Origin: Bacilli bacterium
Lineage (GTDB): Bacteria > Bacillota_I > Bacilli_A > RF39 > UBA660
NCBI GenBank assembly: GCA_022009835.1
Contig: CP091726.1
Span: 992,001 to 1,056,000 of the forward strand
Direction of reading: 5' to 3'
Length of the DNA: 64,000 nucleotides
The notes beneath the pieces are model-generated. The model made no database searches. It saw only the letters and a program-made list of their open reading frames with translations, and was not told the origin of the DNA. Positions 1 to 11,068 of this stretch are shown here, one piece after another (position 1 is the stretch's first letter; each line of letters opens with the position of its first letter). Position numbers and translations under genes: made by a program.

Positions 1-1339
1 CTTCTACTAGACGGAATGTTTTTAATAATTGATGATATATGGAAGTTTAAATTTTTTGATAATCCTTATGTAAATAAAATCTATTCATCTGCTATTATTG
101 TTGCTTGTACTTGGTTAATATTAAAAGTTATATTAGAACTGATTATGAGATACTTTGTAAATCAAGATGATAATAGCTCACCTACTAGGGTGTTTAAAGG
201 TATTGTTTTCTGTGTCGTTATGATGTTTTTAATTCCACCTATATTTAATTGGGGTTATGATTTATCTTCAAAAATGACACAGTATGTTGTTTCTGTATCA
301 TCAAATAATACTGCTAGTGCTACTTCTTTTGAATCTAGTATGTCATCAATGATACTTAATGCTTTTGCTGATGATGACAAGATGAAAGAAGAACATAAAA
401 AATATTTTATAGAAAACTGGTTTACCGCTGATTATAACGAAGTTGAAGATGACGGTTTATTTGATAGTGGTGTTTATAAGTATAGCTTTAGTACTTTTCC
501 AATATTTCTGGTAGGTTTAGTAGTTGTAGTACTTCTTTTCTTTATAGGAATACAAGTTGCTAAAAGGATTATAGAGTTAGCTCTCTATAAGGCCATAGCA
601 CCTTTTGTATGTACTTCTTTAGTGTCGAACAAATCACACGCTTTTGAAGTTTGGTGCAAGGGTGTTATGGGTACTTTTTTAGTCACGACAGTTCAATACT
701 TATGTATAGGTATCTTATTTAATGTTTTCGGTCAAGTATCATCTGGAACAAATTATGTAATGTCGGTCATTTTAATTGTCATAGGTGCTTTATTATTTAT
801 AATAGCTTCTCCTCAATTAGTTTCTGCATTACTTAATGCAAATACTGGTGCTGGTGCAAATATGAGTGAATTACATACACTAGCTGCTTTAGGTACAAGT
901 ATGGTCGCTATGTCTAAATATGGTAAAACAGTAGATAATTCTACAAGTTCAAACTCTAATACTGATAATTCAAATAGTGATAGTTCTGGAGCTGGTGCTG
1001 ATACTAATATGGATAATTCATCTTCAAATTTAGAAAGTGCTTCAAATAGTTCTTCTAGTAATGAAGATAATAATTCTAATAGTAATCTTAATAATGAAAG
1101 TCCTGATAATAGTTCTAGTGATATATCTTCTTCTGATCCTGAAGTAAGTGATTTATCTAGTAATATAAGTGATAATATCAATATGGATACTACTACATCT
1201 TTTATCAGAAAGAATTGATACATATAAAGACTTTATGGATAATCGTTATTCATCATTAAATGATGATACACCTACATATAAAACTAATGTTGATTGGGGG
1301 AATATAAATGTATCTAATACCAAAGAACATAAGAGTTAA
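1..1339 (+). CDS. VirB6/TrbL-like conjugation membrane protein (5' end probably outside window)
   Basis: This is a polytopic membrane protein with hydrophobic segments near residues 20-45, 65-80, 160-185, 215-235 and 245-270. They are followed by a long Ser/Asn/Asp-rich low-complexity tail. That layout fits the VirB6/TrbL channel component of Gram-positive conjugative elements, and the PrgI, VirB4, M23 and TraG-like genes that follow agree. The frame is open to base 1, so the ATG at 16 may not be the true start. The intact frame stops at 1218, but a neighbouring frame continues coherently (SERIDTYKDFMDNRYSS) to a TAA at 1337-1339, overlapping the next gene, so one slip near 1200 is likely. 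The family call rests on topology and context only. Confidence 0.6.
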
Positions 1340-1594
1340 AAAGAGAGATTTTTTAAAGGTTATGGTGTTAAAGAAATTATCTTTTTTAGGAATATCAATC
1401 TTTGTTGGTTATTTATTAGCTAGATTATTTGGTAAAAGGTTTATTAAAAGTGTTTTTATTCTCATTTTTTCCTATACTTACATTTTTAATAACTCTACCT
1501 ATGCCTAATGGTAATGGTAATATTTTTAAGTATTCTAATTAAAAATGTTAAAATTTAGAACAAGTCAAAAAAATATAAGAAATATAATTCTTAA
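1308..1594 (+). CDS. PrgI family conjugation protein (frameshifted)
   Basis: The protein starts MYLIPKNIRVKKRDF and has two adjacent hydrophobic segments, a typical PrgI layout: a small two-TM protein between TrbL/VirB6 and VirB4. A ggggg ribosome-binding site lies just upstream. The frame slips at the T run near 1465; after it the text reads PILTFLITLPMPNGNGNIFK, where PrgI proteins carry a Pro-rich turn after TM2. A second slip near 1540 leads to a Lys-rich tail ending about 1594. PrgI proteins are thought to be part of the membrane complex of type IV secretion in Gram-positives. Confidence 0.6.
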
Positions 1595-1611
1595 ATAAGG
1601 GGGTATGTAAT

Positions 1612-2159
1612 TGAATAATAAAGTTGATGATGTACTTTATAAACTTGTAGAAACAAAAATTCATAGCAAAAGTAGCTTTTAAATGATAATAGTAATACTT
1701 CTTATGAAAAACACTATTAAAGGATTGCATAACATTATTGTTGATTATACTATGAATAATAAAATGTCTCGTAAAGAAATTTTTAGATATTACTTTTTCT
1801 TTGTATGATATTGAAGTTGAGAAAAACATTTTTTTAGATAAGGTTAAAGATTTCTTAAATATACCTAAACATATCAAAAATACCAAAGAAAAAAATGATT
1901 GAAAATCATAGAAACTAAAAAAACAATATGAAAAAAAGAAATAGAAAATTTAGTTAAGGATAAACTAAAAAGAAATGATTAAACAAGATAAATTAGATAG
2001 TCAAAAATAAAGTTAATGAAGATAAAGGTTTAGATAAAGAAAAAAACAAGAAAATATAAATATAACTAATAATAAGGATCTATCTATTAATCATAACATT
2101 AAAACTTCTGTTCCTACTTCCAACAAGGAATTTGAAGAAACAAAACAAATGAAAATTTA
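1612..2159 (+). CDS. Hypothetical conjugative-element protein, paralogue of the next gene
   Basis: A strong aaggggg site precedes a TTG start. Read across several A-run slips, the protein has a middle part with IIVDYTMNNKMSRKEIF and a Lys/Asn/Asp-rich tail. The short core IIVDY(T/S)...KMS.(K/E)EI also occurs in the product at 2176-2450, so the two look like diverged duplicates. I do not recognise a family. The position between PrgI and VirB4 suggests an accessory role in the transfer module. Confidence 0.35.
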
Positions 2160-2175
2160 AGGGGTTATAAAATTT

Positions 2176-2450
2176 ATGAATAAGAATCTTGATGAAGTGT
2201 ATATAACACTTCTAAAAAGCAAAAGAAAAAAATATACGAATATACCAAAAAAACAAAGTTAAAAAAATGAAAAATTGGCGACCATATTATAATGGAATTG
2301 TAGAAAATATAGATAATATCATAGTAGATTATTCAATAGCTACAAAGATGTCTAGTGAAGAAATTTTAGATTGCTTATTTGAAGTTGGTGCTGATAATAA
2401 AGATAGTATTTTTCTATGATACTTATAACACTATGAAAATAAATATGTAA
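2176..2450 (+). CDS. Hypothetical conjugative-element protein, paralogue of the previous gene
   Basis: The gene starts at ATG after an aagggg site and runs to TAA at 2448-2450 with one or two A-run slips. It encodes about 90 residues, with a Lys-rich N-terminus followed by NIIVDYSIATKMSSEEI, which matches the core of the preceding gene. There is no TM segment or known motif. It ends 22 bases before the VirB4 start. Confidence 0.35.
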
Positions 2451-2472
2451 TTCATAATATCTGGGGGTTATT

Positions 2473-4849
2473 TTGAATAAGAATAAAAAGGAAAAGATTG
2501 ATAAATCTATTCTTGAATGGTTGCCTTTTAAAGAAGTTTGGAACGATTTATTATATCTTGATAATGACAAAGTTGTTGGTATTATAAAAGTAAATAGTAT
2601 TAATCTTCAACTATATTCTAATGAAGAACAAACATCTAAAAATATTTCAATTTAGAAAAGTATTATTAAGTTTAGAATATCCATTTTAAAAATACTTGCT
2701 CTTGATAAGCCGATTAGTTTATCAGAACACATAGAAAAACTTATTATATTTATCTAAAAAAATACTGATGATAAAATTAAAAAGAATTATTAGAAGAAGA
2801 TATAAAATATGCTGATACAATAATGAATAATAATTTAGTAAACAATCGTGAATTTTATTTATTAATTGATGAAGATAAAGACAATGTTAAATTGTTAAAA
2901 TCTAAAATAAATGATATTGTATCTCAATTATCTAATATAGGTCTATCTTCATCTCAAGCTAAAACTGATGAAATAAAAGAATTACTATTTGTCTATCTTA
3001 ATCCTACTTCATCACTTGAAGTATTTAGACAAGACAGTAGTTTAAAAACATTAAAAGAAAAAATTGCACCTATTGCAATGAAGTTTAATGAAAAAGACAT
3101 ATTACTTGGAGATATATACGCTACAAGTATTATAATTGATACTTTCCCCTCTTATGCTAGGGGAAGTTGGTTAGGTATGTTATCTAACATTAAAAATACT
3201 CGTATGATGATTTCTGTTAATCCTATGGATAATATAGAAGTTAATAAAACTCTAAAAAAAGGAATGACAGAAACTAGAAGTAAGTTTATTAATTCTAAAG
3301 ATAGAAACGATCAAATAGTACTCAAAAATCAATTAGAAGATTATGAGAAACTAACAAATAAAATGGATCGTGAAAATGAAAAATGCTACTGATGTCAGTA
3401 GTGTTTTTTTACTTATGCTGAAAGTTTGGAAGAATTACAAAAAGAATAAAAGAAATAAAAATCTGCTTTTAAGTAGTTTAAATCTTCGTGGATCACAGTT
3501 GATATTCGAGCAAGAACAAGGTTTAAAAACTTGTTTACCAACTCTTGATATGCCACTTCAAGAAAATTTTGGACTACCTATGCCTACAACGACAGTAGCG
3601 GCTTCATTTCCTTTTGTTTTTGAATCTATACAAGATGATGGTAATTCTATAATACTTGGCGACGACATAAACGGCGGTCTTACATTATTTGATTTGTGGA
3701 AAAGAACTAATAAAAAGAACAAACTCAAATATGTGTATTATAGGTAAAAGTGGTAGTGGTAAATCTACTTTAATCAAAAAGTTATTACGTGGTAATTTTG
3801 CACGTGGTGGTGGTAAAAAACGAACTCGTATTTTTGTGTAGATCCAGAACGTGAATATAAAGACTTATGTAATACTCTTAATGGTAATTGGATAGATTGC
3901 GGTAGTGGATCAGGTTTTTGTTATTAATCCACTAGAAATTAAAAAAATTCTGCTAATGACGAAGATAATAATGTTGCTGTAATAAAAACACTTACAAACA
4001 TTTAGAACTTTTTATAAAATATTATTTTTAAAGAATTAAAAGAATTAGAACTTACTAAAATTGAAGAATTACTTTTGAAAACATATAAAAAGAAAAACAT
4101 AGATTTAGATACTGAGGTTAGTAAGTTATCTTCAAAAAGATTATCCTATCATTACCGATTTTCATAATGAAATAAAAAACGAATTAGAAAATGCAAAAAA
4201 TGATAAAAGGATTAATGATGATACAGTTAAGTCTTTAGAAAAAATAGAAGCTATTGTTAGAAGAATGGCTACCGGTGTTGATAGTAAATTATGGAATAAT
4301 TATTCTAATTTAGATTTGAACTCTGATTTTTATAGTATTTGATATTCATACTTTTACTTGATAGTGATGACACTATATTAAGAACTCAATTCTTTAATAT
4401 CTTGTCTTTATGTTGGCACATTATTAGTCAAAAATAGAGACGAACAAGTTATTTTTAATTGTAGATGAAGCTCATTTATTAATTGATCCTGAAAAATAAA
4501 GACGGACTAGAATTTTTTAAAAAAAGAACTTCTAAAAAGGATTCGTAAATATAATGGTAGCTTAATTGTGTGTACTCAAAATATGATTGACTTTACTTCA
4601 CCAGAAGTAGTTAGGTACGGTCAAGTTATTGTTGATAATTCTGATTATCAAATCATTATGGCGCAAGGAAGTGAAGAAATTATTTCACTTCAAAAAGTAT
4701 TAAGATTAAGTGAAAATGAAAGAAGATTTTTACAAACTGCGGGTAAAGGTCAAGCACTATTTGTTATTACTCACGACAAACGAATACCTATCTTCGTCCA
4801 TTTAAGGCCAGAAGAAAAAGAATTATTTGGTAAAGGTGGCGGTAGATAA
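2473..4849 (+). CDS. VirB4-like conjugation ATPase (several frameshifts)
   Basis: The gene starts at TTG after a ggggg site. The C-terminal half carries a Walker A motif (GKSGSGKST, about 3743-3770) and a Walker B-like LFLIVDEAH (about 4447-4475). It continues with TQNMIDF...IVDNSDYQ and ends in a Gly-rich tail. This order fits the VirB4/TraC-like ATPase that powers type IV secretion at the inner face of the membrane. The N-terminal half (2823-3392) contains the usual VirB4 stretch with IIDTFPSYARGSW. At least six slips in A/T runs break the gene. It sits between PrgI and the M23 peptidase, the usual order in Firmicute elements. Confidence 0.8.
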
Positions 4850-4872
4850 TTAAAGATATTGTATCAACCATA

Positions 4873-5531
4873 ATGAAAGGTAAAATGATAATTGCACTAC
4901 TTCCAGTTGTATTTATCATTTTTATTGTTTTAATAATTGTAGCTTTACTTACTTCATTATTTGGTAATCAAGAGATGACTTATAAAACTTCTTTTGTACT
5001 TCCATTTGATACAAATAACTTTACTATCACATCTGATTATGGACTGCGTGATGATCCATTTACTAATGAAAAATCAAAACATAATGGTATAGATGTTGTC
5101 CCAGTAAATACAAAAAATATAGTTGCAATAGCTGACGGTAAAGTTGTTGCTAGTACTCTTGATAGTGCTGGTGCTGAATATGTTTTAATAGAACATAAAA
5201 ATAAATGGAACTACTTATAGATCTGGATATTGGCATTTAGAGGAAAATTCAAGAACTGTCAATGTGGGCGACGAAGTTAAGCAAGGTCAACAAGTTGGTA
5301 TTATGGGAATGACTGGTCGAGCAACAGGGGTTCACTTGCATTTAGTTTTGCAAGTATATAATGCTAAAACAAATCAGTTTGAATATACCGATCCCACTAC
5401 TATTATTAAAAATAAAATAACTGCTAAAGATTATATCTTATATGATTATAATTCTAAAAAGTTTTAATAATCCATTTGGTAATCTACCCACTACACCGGA
5501 GTTTAATCCATTACCTAATCTTAATAATTAA
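4873..5531 (+). CDS. Membrane-anchored M23 peptidoglycan endopeptidase of the transfer apparatus
   Basis: One N-terminal TM segment (residues 5-30) is followed by an M23/LytM domain with SDYGLRDDP, the zinc-ligand motif HNGIDV (His and Asp) and the C-terminal HLHL motif. This is the LytM metallopeptidase signature. Such enzymes open the cell wall locally for the conjugation channel. One slip near 5215 splits the domain, and another near 5460 hides a short Pro/Asn-rich tail ending at the TAA at 5529-5531. The gene follows VirB4 by 23 bases. Confidence 0.8.
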
Positions 5532-5662
5532 TGGCCGAACTTTTTGACAAAAACAATTCAAAAAGTGGCGATTTTTCTAAAAAAATATATATTCAAAAAA
5601 AGTGTGTACGATTGTTATACACCCCTTATTTTTCAAAGGGTAAGAAGTTAACGATTGTATAA
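5531..5662 (+). CDS. Possible 43-residue peptide overlapping the M23 stop
   Basis: An ATG overlaps the M23 stop (TAATG) and opens a frame starting MAELFDKNNSKSGDF, ending at TAA 5660-5662. The overlap suggests translational coupling, but the ORF runs into the inverted-repeat cluster and has no separate ribosome-binding site. It may be the 5' end of a frameshifted gene or chance. Confidence 0.2.
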   Translation: MAELFDKNNSKSGDFSKKIYIQKKCVRLLYTPYFSKGKKLTIV

Positions 5663-5765
5663 CAAAAAGATGAAATGTAAACACTTGTGTTTTTTAGAAA
5701 CCCTTATGAAATAAGGGAAAATTCGCCACTGGCGAATTGTTTGTAAACAGGATTTATCCTGCTTT
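5600..5765. other. Cluster of perfect inverted repeats, candidate oriT
   Basis: Upstream of the RHH accessory gene and relaxase lie GTTATACA (5614-5621) with TGTATAAC (5656-5663), CCCTTAT/ATAAGGG (5701-5717, 3-nt loop), AATTCGCCA/TGGCGAATT (5720-5738, 1-nt centre) and CAGGAT/ATCCTG (5748-5761). ACGATTGT also occurs twice (5609-5616 and 5651-5658). Dense inverted repeats just ahead of the relaxosome genes are what an origin of transfer looks like; the nic site cannot be placed by eye. Confidence 0.45.
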
Positions 5766-5824
5766 AAATAGAACTTAAAAGTTAGTACATGGCCGAACTC
5801 TTGGCCGAAGATAGAAAGGATTTT

Positions 5825-5951
5825 ATGAAATTATTTTTAATTATTTTTAGGAATTAATATTCTAATATTTTTAATTGTATTTGTTTTATGTGCTTGTAAG
5901 GTTGCAAGTTTATGTGATAAAGAAATGGAAAAAATAAATAAAGATATTTAA
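5825..5951 (+). CDS. Short single-TM peptide
   Basis: After a gaaagga site the ORF starts MKLFLIIF; with one slip in the T run near 5848 it continues NILIFLIVFVLCACKVAS and ends KEMEKINKDI (about 41 residues). One hydrophobic segment is followed by a short charged tail. A Cys follows the hydrophobic core, so a lipoprotein is possible, but the lipobox is poor. Function is unknown; it sits in the leading part of the mobilisation module. Confidence 0.35.
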
Positions 5952-5998
5952 GTTGTTATATTAAAATTTTATTATTTTTATAAAAGGGGGTTATATAA

Positions 5999-6156
5999 AT
6001 GAATGATATAATTATTTAAAAAGTACAAGTGGATCAAAAAAATGGAAGAAGCATTTAGAAAGATTATTGAGAAAAAGGATTATCAATTCAAACTGCTTTA
6101 GAAATTATAATTAAAAAAATTATATACTTGAAAAACTTGGATTGTATATTGAATAG
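5999..6156 (+). CDS. Small hypothetical protein of the mobilisation module
   Basis: A strong aaaggggg site precedes the ATG. Read across slips at about 6018 and 6075, the product is Lys-rich and helical, with KMEEAFRKIIEKK and a hydrophobic repeat TALEIIIKK, about 50 residues in all. It ends a few bases before the ATG of the RHH protein. No family recognised. Confidence 0.3.
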
Positions 6157-6162
6157 TAAATA

Positions 6163-6596
6163 ATGAATGAAAATAAAAAAATTCAAATATTGTTGCTTTC
6201 AGACTGAGATCCACATAAGAAAAATTATTACAAGATCAAGCTGATAAAAAAATAATATGAAATTAAGTGAGTATTGTAAATTAGTTTTATTAGATTATTT
6301 AGAACAGTCAATGTTGTTAGATACGCAAAAAGTTGGTCGAATTAATTACAGAAACAGCACAAAACGCTAATGAAAAACAATTCTATAAAATACTTACTAT
6401 GCTAAATAAAAATAATATAGGAATAGAAACTATAATATTACAAAATGATATGACTTATAAATATTTTGATATACCACAGACAAGATCTGAATTAAATACC
6501 CATTTAGTAAATCACCCTATAACAGAAGTTGCAAGAGAACAAGTATTAAAAAATATTCGTGAATTAAGAAATAAAAAGGAACTGACTGATGAGTAG
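6163..6596 (+). CDS. Ribbon-helix-helix relaxosome accessory protein (MobC-like)
   Basis: The N-terminal 50 residues read, across one or two slips, IVAFRLRSTKEKLLQDQA followed by KKNMKLSEYCKLVLLDYL. That is a beta strand with alternating polar residues followed by two helices, as in MetJ/Arc and MobC-type mobilisation proteins. The rest, intact from 6333, is helical and ends RNKKELTDE. The last codons overlap the relaxase start (ATGAGTAG), so the two are probably translationally coupled. It likely binds the candidate oriT just upstream and helps load the relaxase. The exact family is inferred. Confidence 0.55.
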
Positions 6597-8064
6597 TAAT
6601 ATAGTAGCTATCGTTCGTTATAAGAAAGATGTTAATTTTCAAAAGTTAGTTGGTGGTTGGTGTAAGTATGTTTCAAAGGACGGTGCTGACGGAAAAAGTT
6701 TAAAAGACTTTTCTTCTAGTGATGAATTGTTTGATAAAAGAATTTGGAATATATGATGACACTATTGATAATGATATTAATTACATTTGGGATAAAAAAA
6801 CGGAGATGTAAAAAAAGAAGATATATTAAAAGATTTGCCAAAAAGATGAATTAGGTAGAATGTGGAATTTAGTTATTTCATTCCCACCAGATTTTGCTTT
6901 AGAATCTGGACTTAAAACTAAACAAGATTATTATATGATGACTAAAGCTATTATGCCTAGATTTTTATTAGATAATGATTTTGACTTAACTAATACACGG
7001 TGGTATGCAAGTAAACATAATGATACTGATAATCCACATCTTCACATTACTATTTTTTTGAGAAAAAGAAACTAGAAGAAAAAAAGATACATTAGAAAAG
7101 TCATCTATAAAATATTTAAAAAGTAACATTGCTTCTTATTTAGTAGATAATAAATCTTTTTTTATCAGGAACAAGATTATTTATTTTTAGGTTTGGAATA
7201 TAAGATAAGAAAAACAATTTTACAAAAGTTGATAAAGAATTATTTTTTTAGTAGTAAATATAGAAAAGCATTAAATAAAGACTTATTGAATCTATATGAT
7301 AAGCTACCAAAAAGGGGCCGACTTCAATATAACTCAAAAGAATTTAGATTATTGTAGAAAAGAAATTGATAAAGTTATAGAAAAGAATTTTTATATCACG
7401 ACACTATCAAGTATGAATTTGAAAAAAATACTATCATAGTTTAGAAGAAATACAAAGAGAACAAAAAGTTATATGGTAATAATGCAAATAATAAATATAT
7501 AGAAAATAAAAATGAAACGTTTATATTCTAAAATAGGAAATGATATTTTACATAACTTTAAAGTTTATAATTCTACTGACTTTATTAAAAAGACAAAAAA
7601 AGAATTTTTTAAAAGTTAATATAATGAATATGAATTTTAAAAAGTCGTCCTGTAAAAAGAACTCTACTATTTTTAAAGTATGCTAAAGAATTATATAAAC
7701 TTGGTCGTCTTGCTGAATTATCTGATAATGATATTAAAAAAAGTTATTAAGTGATTGGATTAAAAGATCAAATTTAGATGTTAATGTTGATAATGTATTT
7801 ACTGCTGTTAGAATGACAAGTGAAGATATAAATGCTACTGATTTTTTTATAAATCACTATCTCACTTTGGTTATACAAAAGAAAAATATACTAATTATAA
7901 AAATAAATCTTTTTATAAAAATATTAGATTTAAACAGTTTATTAAAAAAAGCTAATTATTTTTTTAGAATCTGAAAGTAAAAAAATGAAGAAAGATATTT
8001 ACAAGAGATTTTAGAAAAAGAATTACAAGGAAAAAGAGATTTAAAGGGGGTTGTTAAAAATTAA
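6589..8064 (+). CDS. HUH conjugative relaxase, MOBP-like (many frameshifts)
   Basis: The protein starts MSSNIVAIVRYKKDVNFQKL. About 140 residues in it has the three-histidine HUH signature HNDTDNPHLHI (about 7015-7045), which binds the metal used to cleave one strand at oriT. The N-terminal part lacks an obvious single catalytic Tyr that I can assign with confidence. The C-terminal part is Lys/Asn-rich and helical and is broken by about ten slips before a stop at 8062-8064. The HxDxxxPHxH pattern fits MOBP/MOBV relaxases; the subfamily is not certain. The start overlaps the RHH gene, and the end overlaps the TraG start. Confidence 0.7.
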
Positions 8065-9910
8065 AGAAATTTAACTATTGTTTAGTAGTTATTATTTCTC
8101 TATTATTAATTATCTTTTTTTCTACCGAATTTTATAAACATAGTTCAAAATAATTTTAAATTAAGTTTTTAATTTTAATTTAATAGAATTAATTAAGATA
8201 ATATTAAATGATAAAAATGATTATGGGGATCTTGCTTTTTAGAGATCCTTTTTCATTTTTGCTGATAACTTATTATAAATATAATTTTTAAGGTTAAGAA
8301 CTCTCACTCTACTAATGGTATTCCAGAACGTGTAAGTTCTAATGAATTTGGTAGTAGTAAATTTGCTAGTATAAAAGAAATTAAAGATAACTTTACTACT
8401 TGGAAATTTGGTAAAGAAAATAAATCAGGTGGTATGGTTGTTGCAATAGAAAATAATAAATACTATATTGATACAAGCTCTAATCATAACTTAATTGTTG
8501 GTAGTACTGGATCTGGTAAAACAGTTAGTGTCATATTACCACTAATTTTTAATCTAGCTGATAGTAATGAGTCAATGATTATTAATGATGTTAAGGGCGA
8601 ATTATATAAATATACTTATAATTATTTAAAGAAAAAAGATTATGATGTTAAGGTTATTAATTTAAGAGATACTAAAAATAGTGATTTTTGGAATCCTCTT
8701 ACTTTAGCATATCAATATTATAAAAGGAAAACAATTTTTGAAAAAGAAGTTGAAACAGTTAATGACTTATCAAATGCAATATGTGAAGAAGTTAATAGTC
8801 GTGATAAGTATTGGCAAGAATCATCTTCTTCCGTATTAAGTGCTTTATGTCTTGCTTTAATTGAAGATTGTAAAAATGAAAATCAAATACATTTTCATTC
8901 TATTTATAATTTGTTAGTAGAACACGGTGCTAAAAAGTATGGGGATCAAAACTCGTTAGACAAATATTTTGATGATAGGCCTTTCGGTAATACTGCTAAA
9001 AACTTGTATTCTGCTGGTAATTTTGCTCGTGGGGAAACAAGAGCTACTATCTTCTCTATATTGGCTTCAAAATTAAAAGTATTTGGCGATACTGGTATAA
9101 GTTATATAACAAGTAAAACTTCTTTTAATATGCGTGATATTGGCAAGAAAAAAACTGCAATATTTTTGGTAGTACCTGATGAAAAGTTATCTCGTCATTT
9201 TATAGGTGGCTTATTTGTGAATCAAGTCTATCAGACTTTAGTAGAAGAAGCTCAAAAAAGTCCTAATGGCGAATTAGATGTTAGAGTTAATTTAATCTTG
9301 GAAGAACTTTGTAATACTATACATATCAACGAATTATCAAAAAAACTAACAGTTGCAAGGTCCAGAAAAATTAGAATATATGGTGTCGTTCAAGATTTTG
9401 GAATGATACAAGAACATTATAGAGATCAAGCTACTACTATTAAAGCAAATATGAATTTATGTTATCTTCTTACAAATGATTATAATACTGCTAGAGAAAT
9501 ATCAAACCGACTAGGAAAATATACAATAAAAACTACTAGGACATCATCTTCTAATAGATATGGCAAAGCTGATTTTTAATTTATCAAGTGATACTTCTTT
9601 AACTGGTAGAGATTTACTTACTACTGATGAATTAATTAATTTTAAAGTTGGCGACGCATTATTTTTAAGAGCTCGTATGGATCCTATCAAAACTAAATTA
9701 AAACAAATAAGTGATTATCCTATAAAATATAAAATTGTTGATGAAATAAAAATTGATAATCCAGAATTTCAAAAATTAGAACTTTTTGATTTAGACACTT
9801 TTAGAATAGAAAAAGAATTATTTAAACCGGAAGAAACTAAAAAGACTACACCTACTAAAAGGGCTAACCCTACTAAAAAGAAAAAGGATAATGGGGATAA
9901 ACAATCCTAG
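8051..9910 (+). CDS. VirD4/TraG-type coupling protein
   Basis: A strong aaggggg site and a TTG start at 8051 open a frame that, repaired at slips near 8070, 8145, 8240 and 8291, gives two N-terminal TM segments (YCLVVIISLLLIIFF and FSFLLITYY). Then come FKVKNSHSTNG and GSSKFASIKEIKD, the usual lead-in of TraG proteins. The intact part from 8434 has Walker A (GSTGSGKT, residue about 27 of that ORF) and MIINDVKGELYKYT, the Walker B-like motif of VirD4 ATPases. A slip at about 9560 separates the C-terminal 110 residues, which end in a Thr/Pro/Lys tail. The protein links the relaxosome to the VirB4/VirB6 channel. Confidence 0.85.
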
Positions 9911-9963
9911 TATAAATCTTTTTTTAATTTTTAATTATCCGGTTATAAAATTAAATAAAGATA

Positions 9964-11054
9964 ATGTTAAAGTTGGTACTTTCTTTTTCTGGTATTGGTA
10001 GTCCTGAAATGGCTTTTTAAGAGATTAAAAAGACAATGGCATTATTAATAATTATGAATCAGTATTTTTTTGTGAAATAGATAAATGGGCGGTAAAAAGT
10101 TATTGTGCTATTCATAATAAAACTGAAAAAGATAATCTTGGGGATATTACAAAAATAAATGGTAAAAATATTCCTTACTGCGACATTTGGATTGGTGGCT
10201 TTCCTTGTCAAGATATATCTATGGCTGGTATAAGACGCGGATTTGATTTTAATAGTAATACTAGATCATCTCTAGGTTGGAAGATGATACAATTTATAAG
10301 AGAAATGGATAATCCACCAAAGGTTGTTATATTTGAAAATGTAGCTGCTATTACTAATTCTAAAATGAGAAAAAAACCTTTAAGTCTTTTTTTAAACAAG
10401 ATTTAGAAAAATCTAGGTTATTCATTATACGATCACGTTTTTAACTGCACTTGATTATGGTACACCTCAAAATAGAGAAAGATATTTTTTTAGTTGCAAT
10501 TAAGGGTAAATATATTTATCACTTTCCAGAAAGAATAAAAACTTAAATTAAGACTTAAAGATTTATTAGAAAAAAAGATATTGATCCTAACTTGGTATTA
10601 TCAGAAAAAAAGTAAAAATTTGATTTAGAGAAATTTGTTAAAAAAATAAAAACTATTCTAAAAAAACAGTAAATTGATATGTCAGAATTTAAAAGACAAA
10701 AAAAGAAAATATATTATAAATTTATATAGATTTGTTGACGGTAAAAATCATTGTGGCCGTGATACTTCATCAAAATATAATCAGACTGCAAGGTTATGGT
10801 CTATGAATGGGTATTGTCCTACTTTAACCGCTAACTCTACTGAAGATACAAGCAAAATGATTATCTACAAAGATAATTGTTTTTTTGTTAAGAAAATTAG
10901 TCCACTTGAAAGTTGGCGATTTATGGGATTTTCAGATGATGATTTTTATAAAGCTAAAAGTACTGGTATGTCTAATAGACAACTATTTAAACAGGCCGGT
11001 AATAGTATAGCAACAAATGTTATTTATTACATATTGAAAAAACTTTATTTTTAA
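9964..11054 (+). CDS. C5-cytosine DNA methyltransferase (frameshifted)
   Basis: The class I methyltransferase order is present: SAM-binding FSGIGSPEMAF at the start, GGFPCQDIS with the catalytic Cys (about 10195-10220), FENVAAI (about 10337), TPQNRERYF (about 10462-10490), a recognition region, and the C-terminal QAGNSIATNVIYYIL motif. The enzyme transfers a methyl group to C5 of cytosine. No partner restriction enzyme is visible nearby, so it probably protects the element from host restriction. Breaks lie at A/T runs near 10017, 10380, 10440 and 10550-10680. Confidence 0.85.
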
Positions 11055-11068
11055 GGGGGTGTTAATTA

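Noticed and set aside
813..1223. Minus-strand ORF of 136 codons
   Set aside because: It is the complement of the Ser/Asn-rich tail of the VirB6-like gene; low complexity and no ribosome-binding site.
8227..8253. Terminator-like hairpin GGATCT/AGATCC with a T run
   Set aside because: The stretch reads as coding (DYGDLAFRDPFSFLLITYY) once two slips are repaired, giving the membrane N-terminus of the TraG-type protein.
8217..8300. ATG at 8217 as the TraG start
   Set aside because: The TTG at 8051 has a strong ribosome-binding site and supplies the expected TM segment; the 8217 start has no such site.
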